DNA of 19,146 bases from Pseudonocardiales bacterium (GTDB taxonomy: Bacteria; Actinomycetota; Actinomycetes; Mycobacteriales; Pseudonocardiaceae), in assembly GCA_025465385.1 (NCBI GenBank), contig JAODNG010000541.1:1-19146 (forward strand), in the 5' to 3' direction. Below, in pieces: positions 15,669 through 19,146 of this stretch. Below the pieces are notes generated by a model, which searched no databases, had not been told where the DNA came from, and saw nothing but the letters and a program-made list of their open reading frames with translations. The translations under genes and the position numbers were made by a program. Within the stretch, counting starts at the first letter, position 1, and the number at the start of each line of letters is the position of its first letter.

Positions 15669-17188
15669 GGCGGACCCGCGCCGCCGATGGCGGAGCCAGC
15701 CTTGGCAGACCCCGAGGTGGAGTGTCCCCGGCGAGCCAGCTCGGCAAGTAGCCGAGGACCGAGCATCGTCACGTCCCCGGCTCCCATCGTGACTACCACG
15801 TCGCCGGGTCGTACCAGATCAGCCAGCCGTCCGGGCACATCAACCCAGCACGGCTCGTAGAACACACAATCCGCCGGCAATGGCACCGCTTGCGCGATCA
15901 GTGCTGCGGTGACGCCCGGCAACGGATCCTCCCGGGCCCCGTAGACGTCCAACAGCAGCACCACGTCGGCCAGCGCCAGCGCAGTCCCGAACTCGGCGGC
16001 GAAGTCCCGGGTACGGGAGTACAGGTGCGGCTGGAACGCCACCAGCAACCGCCCCGGCCCCACCACCTGGCGGGCGCCACGCAGCGCGGCCGCCACCTTC
16101 GTCGGATGGTGGGCGTAGTCGTCGTAGACCCGCGCGCCGGCCACCTGTCCGATGAGCTCGAACCGGCGGCGCACCCCGCCGAAGGCGGCTAGCCCCGCCA
16201 GCAGACCAGGCAGCGGTGCGCCCAGCTCCAGGCCGGCCAACAATGCCGCGACGGCGTTGCTCGCCATGTGCTCCCCGGGCGCCGCGACCTGAAGTTGCAC
16301 CCGGTGCGACGCCCCATCCGATCCGGTCAGCTCCAGGGTCGCGGTGCCCCGCCCACCGTCGGGGGTATAGGCCAGCAGCCGGGCGCCGGCCGCCGCGGCA
16401 GCAAGCCGGCCGTAGCGGCGCACTCGCACCCCGGACGCGGCGGCTCGATCCGCCAGCGCGGCGGATCCGGGATCATCGACGTTAGCGATCAGCACCCCGT
16501 CCGGGGCTAGACAGCTGACGAAAGCATCGAAACAGGCGGTGTAAGCCTCGACCGTGCCGTGGTGGTCCAGATGATCAGCCTCGACATTGGTGACGACAGC
16601 CACGTCCGGCGAGTAGGCCAGGAAGGTGGCGTCACTCTCGTCGGCTTCGGCCACGAAGATGTCGCCGCCACCATGGTGGGCGCCGGTGCCGCACTGGGTG
16701 AGGTCGCCACCGATGAGAAACGACGGATCGGCGCCACAATGTTGCAACGCAACCGTGAGCATCGAGGTGGTGGAGGTCTTGCCGGCGGTACCGGTGACGC
16801 AGGCGACCCGGTAGCCGCTCATCAGGGCGGCCAGCGCCGCCGAGCGGTGGATCACGGGGATACCGCGCCGGGCGCCCTCGACGAGTTCCGGATTGTCGGG
16901 ATCGGTCTGGTGCACCGCCTTGGTACTGATGATCGCAGTAGGGTTCGCATCGAGTTGGTCGAGGTTGGCCGCGGCGTGCCCGACGGTCACCTTTGCACCT
17001 AACTCCCGTAGCGCGAGTAGCGCGCCTGAGTCCTTGGCGTCCGAACCGGACACCGCGCCACCGCGGGCCAGCACGATCCGGGCCACCCCGCTCATCCCGG
17101 CACCGCCGATCCCGATCAAGTGGGCGCGGACCAGCTGCGGTGGCAGGGCAGGGGTAGCTGCCGATGGGGAGGCAGCTCCAGCCGTCAC
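15665..17188 (-). CDS. murC: UDP-N-acetylmuramate--L-alanine ligase
   Basis: ATP-dependent cytoplasmic ligase that adds L-Ala to UDP-MurNAc, the first stem-peptide step. The 507 residues have the Mur ligase layout: a Rossmann-like substrate domain with HLIGIGGAGMSGVA (23-36), the central ATPase domain with P-loop GTAGKTSTT (133-141), EADESDATFL (181-190) and TNVEADHLDHHG (200-211), and a C-terminal domain with VYDDYAHHPTK (354-364). Most relatives read GTHGKT in the P-loop and HPTE in the last motif, so Ala135 and Lys364 are unusual. The catalytic Lys137 and Thr138 are present. GTG starts at an overlap with murG, and the stop overlaps ftsQ. Confidence 0.96.
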   Translation of the reverse strand: MTAGAASPSAATPALPPQLVRAHLIGIGGAGMSGVARIVLARGGAVSGSDAKDSGALLALRELGAKVTVGHAAANLDQLDANPTAIISTKAVHQTDPDNPELVEGARRGIPVIHRSAALAALMSGYRVACVTGTAGKTSTTSMLTVALQHCGADPSFLIGGDLTQCGTGAHHGGGDIFVAEADESDATFLAYSPDVAVVTNVEADHLDHHGTVEAYTACFDAFVSCLAPDGVLIANVDDPGSAALADRAAASGVRVRRYGRLAAAAAGARLLAYTPDGGRGTATLELTGSDGASHRVQLQVAAPGEHMASNAVAALLAGLELGAPLPGLLAGLAAFGGVRRRFELIGQVAGARVYDDYAHHPTKVAAALRGARQVVGPGRLLVAFQPHLYSRTRDFAAEFGTALALADVVLLLDVYGAREDPLPGVTAALIAQAVPLPADCVFYEPCWVDVPGRLADLVRPGDVVVTMGAGDVTMLGPRLLAELARRGHSTSGSAKAGSAIGGAGPP

Positions 17189-18267
17189 TGAGCAGCCTCC
17201 AACACGATCGCGGCCAGCACATCGTCAGCGTCCGGATGACCGGCTACCCGCGCGGCGGCACTCATCTCCCCGAGTCGGCGTGGATCGGTGAGGAGCCCCA
17301 CCACCTCCTTGACGACCCTGGCAGGTGTGAGGTCAGCATCTGCTACCAGCACCGCGCCCCCGGTCTGCACCAGCGGACGGGCGTTGAGCGCCTGCTCCCC
17401 GTTACCGTGCGGTAGCGGCACATACAGCGCGGGAAGGCCGACGGCGGACAGCTCAGCGACGGTGATCGCGCCCGCCCGGCAGATCGCGAGATCAGCGGCT
17501 GCCAGCGCCAGATCCATCCGCTCCAGGTACGGCACCGCGACGTAGCGCGGTGCCCCCGGCACCACCGCCACCTCCACGGTGTTGCGCCGCCCATGGGCGT
17601 GTAGCACCCCGATGCCGGCGGCGCCGAGCTCGGCAGCCGCGCCCGACACCGCGGTGTTCAGCGAGCGCGCCCCCTGCGAACCACCGGTCACCAGCAGGGT
17701 CGGCGCCGCCGGGTCCAGGCCGAAGTGCTCCCGGGCCTGGGCCCGTAACGCGGGCCGGTCCAGCGACGCGATCGCCTGCCGCAGCGGGATCCCGATCACT
17801 TCGGCGCGGGGCAGCCCACTGTCGGGTACTGCGGCGAAGATCCGGTCGGCGAACCGCGCCCCGATCTTGTTGGCCAGCCCGGCCCGGGCGTTGGCCTCGT
17901 GGACGAGGATCGGCACCCGACCCCTCGCGGCGAGGTAGGCCGGCAGCGCGACATAACCGCCGAAGCCGACCACCACATCGGCGGCGACGGCGTCGAGCAC
18001 TTCCCGGACCCGGCGCACCGCCGCGTGGATCCGCACTGGCAGCGCTAAGAGATCCGCGCTCGGGCGTCGTGGCAGCGGCACCGCGGGAATGAGCTCCAGT
18101 GGGTAGCCACGCTGCGGCACCAGGGTGGTCTCCAGCCCACGCTGGGTGCCCAGCGCAGTGATCCGCGCCTCTGGAGCCGCCCGGCGCACCGCGTCAGCCA
18201 GCGCCAACGCTGGTTCGATGTGTCCTGCGGTGCCGCCCCCGGCGATCACCACAGATAACGGCTTCAC
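17185..18267 (-). CDS. murG: UDP-GlcNAc:undecaprenyl-PP-MurNAc-pentapeptide GlcNAc transferase
   Basis: Peripheral membrane glycosyltransferase that converts lipid I to lipid II. The 360 residues start at GTG 18267, overlapping the ftsW stop as GTGA. The frame is open for 342 more bases upstream, but that part runs inside ftsW and reads as Arg/Ala-rich noise. Motifs are GGGTAGH (10-16), GFGGY (101-105), LVHEANARAGLANK (121-134), TGGSQGA (194-200), CRAGAITVAE (263-272) and PLPHGNGEQALNA (284-296), which match the GT28 family donor and acceptor sites. The order ftsW-murG-murC couples lipid II synthesis to the polymerase. Length and motifs are normal. Confidence 0.97.
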   Translation of the reverse strand: MKPLSVVIAGGGTAGHIEPALALADAVRRAAPEARITALGTQRGLETTLVPQRGYPLELIPAVPLPRRPSADLLALPVRIHAAVRRVREVLDAVAADVVVGFGGYVALPAYLAARGRVPILVHEANARAGLANKIGARFADRIFAAVPDSGLPRAEVIGIPLRQAIASLDRPALRAQAREHFGLDPAAPTLLVTGGSQGARSLNTAVSGAAAELGAAGIGVLHAHGRRNTVEVAVVPGAPRYVAVPYLERMDLALAAADLAICRAGAITVAELSAVGLPALYVPLPHGNGEQALNARPLVQTGGAVLVADADLTPARVVKEVVGLLTDPRRLGEMSAAARVAGHPDADDVLAAIVLEAAQ

Positions 18268-19146
18268 CGCCTGCCCCGGCTGGGCGGGGGGGGCCAACCT
18301 CCGGCGCGAGACCGCGGCGCGGGCACGTAGGGCACCGGGGGGCGCAGCTGCAACAGTCGCGACAGCGCACCATGGCGCCCGGACCGGGCGAACTGGTGAC
18401 GCAACGCGGACACCGCCTGCGGTTCGTGCCGGGCGAAGTTGGCCAGCAGCCCGAAGGCCAGCATCGTCAAGGCGATGGAGGTGCCTCCGGAGGAGATCAG
18501 CGGCAGCGGGATTCCGGTAATCGGCAGCAAGCCGACAACGTAGCCGATGTTGATTGCGGCCTGACCGACGAGCCAGGTGGTCACGGTCGCGGACACCAGC
18601 TTGATCCACGGGTCGGTGTTGCGCGCCGCGATCCGAATCCCGACGTAGGCCAGCGTGCCGAACAGCAGCAACACGACCAGGCAGCCCAGAAAGCCCAACT
18701 CCTCACCGATGATCGCGAAGATGAAGTCGTTGTGCGCGTTGGGCAGGTAGTCCCATTTGGCGCTGCCCTGTCCCAGCCCCACCCCCCACCAGCCGCCGTC
18801 AGCCAGTGAGAACATCGCTTGGCGGGCCTGGTACGCCGCACCCTGCGGGTCGGAGCCCGGGTGCAGGAACGATTGGATCCGCACCGATCGGTAGCCGGCG
18901 AGGACGGCCATCGCGACCGCCCCGGCGACGGCCGCGATCACGATCGCGCCGAACAGCTCAAGCGGCGCACCGCCGAACCACAGCAGTGCGAGTAGCACCA
19001 CGGCCAGCGTGATCGTGGTACCCAGATCGGGCTGCAACATGACCAGCGCAAAGATCGCGACGGCCATCGGGACCAGCGGCACCAGCAGGTTTCGCCACTG
19101 ATGCTACAGAGATCGTTTGGTGATCAGTACGTGCGCCCCCCACAGC
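18264..19146 (-). CDS. ftsW: FtsW, SEDS peptidoglycan glycosyltransferase, C-terminal part, interrupted by an in-frame TAG
   Basis: Polytopic membrane polymerase of septal peptidoglycan. The right window edge cuts the gene; 294 codons are visible. Reading from the edge, the frame gives LWGAHVLITKRSL, then TAG, then HQWRNLLVPLVPMAV in the same frame. Both halves match FtsW, so this is a nonsense codon and not a frameshift. After it come ALVMLQPDLGTT, the GWWGVGLGQGSAKWDYLPNA loop with HNDFIFAIIGEELG, and the GIPLPLISSGGTS motif, followed by a Pro/Arg tail. Translation could only restart at GTG 19082, which would lack the N-terminal membrane segments. Sequence error, real mutation or readthrough cannot be told apart here. 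The stop overlaps murG by four bases. Confidence 0.9.
18286..18293. repeat. Eight-base G/C homopolymer in the ftsW 3' end
   Basis: Eight consecutive G on the plus strand (C on the coding strand) encode part of the Pro run in the FtsW tail, about 20 bases before the FtsW stop. Such runs are prone to slippage in replication and sequencing. A -1 shift here would lead into the murG frame, which is open through this stretch. Confidence 0.7.
19104..19106 (-). other. In-frame TAG codon within ftsW
   Basis: The minus strand reads CGA TCT CTG TAG CAT CAG TGG in the FtsW frame. A single change from TTG (Leu) would give the codon, and FtsW relatives as I recall them carry Leu-Leu at this point. TAG terminates rluD in this same window, so general reassignment of TAG is unlikely. 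Confidence 0.85.

Noticed and set aside
18268..18609. Upstream extension of murG by 114 residues
   Set aside because: It lies inside ftsW, has no MurG-like content, and the GTG at the ftsW stop gives the standard N-terminus.
19083..19146. A frameshift as the explanation of the ftsW break
   Set aside because: The FtsW-like residues before and after the TAG are in the same frame, so only one codon is affected.
1..19146. tRNA genes, CRISPR arrays, insertion sequences, phage attachment sites or a mobile island
   Set aside because: None seen: no repeat-spacer pattern, no transposase or integrase, and gene order and composition are uniform and typical of a core chromosome region.

Overview
The window reads as one long chromosomal block of a high-GC actinobacterium, with every convincing gene on the minus strand. 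The order ftsW-murG-murC-ftsQ-ftsZ-pgeF-yggS-sepF-yggT-wag31 is the classic actinobacterial division and cell wall (dcw) cluster. The style of several proteins suggests the order Pseudonocardiales: an IleS starting MVYPK, a long SepF linker, an FtsZ tail ending in PPFMKR, and GTG starts at many four-base overlaps. That placement is inferred from family knowledge, not from a search. No insertion sequence, phage gene, CRISPR array, tRNA or rRNA is visible.

Reading in the direction of transcription (right to left), region 1 (19146-14688) holds the end of ftsW, then murG, murC and ftsQ, joined by four-base GTGA overlaps. Together they cover septal peptidoglycan polymerisation (FtsW), lipid II synthesis (MurG), the first amino acid addition to UDP-MurNAc (MurC) and divisome assembly (FtsQ). 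The ftsW frame carries an in-frame TAG at 19104-19106. Region 2 (14687-9060) starts with a 242-base ftsZ leader containing an imperfect 31-base palindrome. It then runs ftsZ, pgeF, yggS, sepF, yggT, wag31 and a small membrane protein with an Ada-like Cys/His metal-binding motif. FtsZ, SepF and Wag31 supply the Z-ring, its membrane tether and the polar growth scaffold.

Region 3 (9059-1082) starts with a clear isoleucine T-box leader, followed by a eukaryote-like (type 2) ileS, a SAM-dependent methyltransferase, a CPA1 cation/proton antiporter with a C-terminal TrkA-C-like domain, lspA, an RluD-type pseudouridine synthase and an unrecognised single-pass protein. Gene gaps here are 2 to 27 bases or overlaps, so this looks like one transcript. 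Region 4 (1043-1) is the N-terminal part of a DHA2-type drug efflux transporter that runs off the window edge.

The main points of interest are the amber codon inside ftsW, the T-box and the ileS start-site question it raises, the palindrome upstream of ftsZ, the uncharacterised metal-binding membrane protein beside wag31, and motif changes in YggS and MurC. I found no clearly new multi-gene system; most of the window is ordinary, conserved housekeeping sequence.
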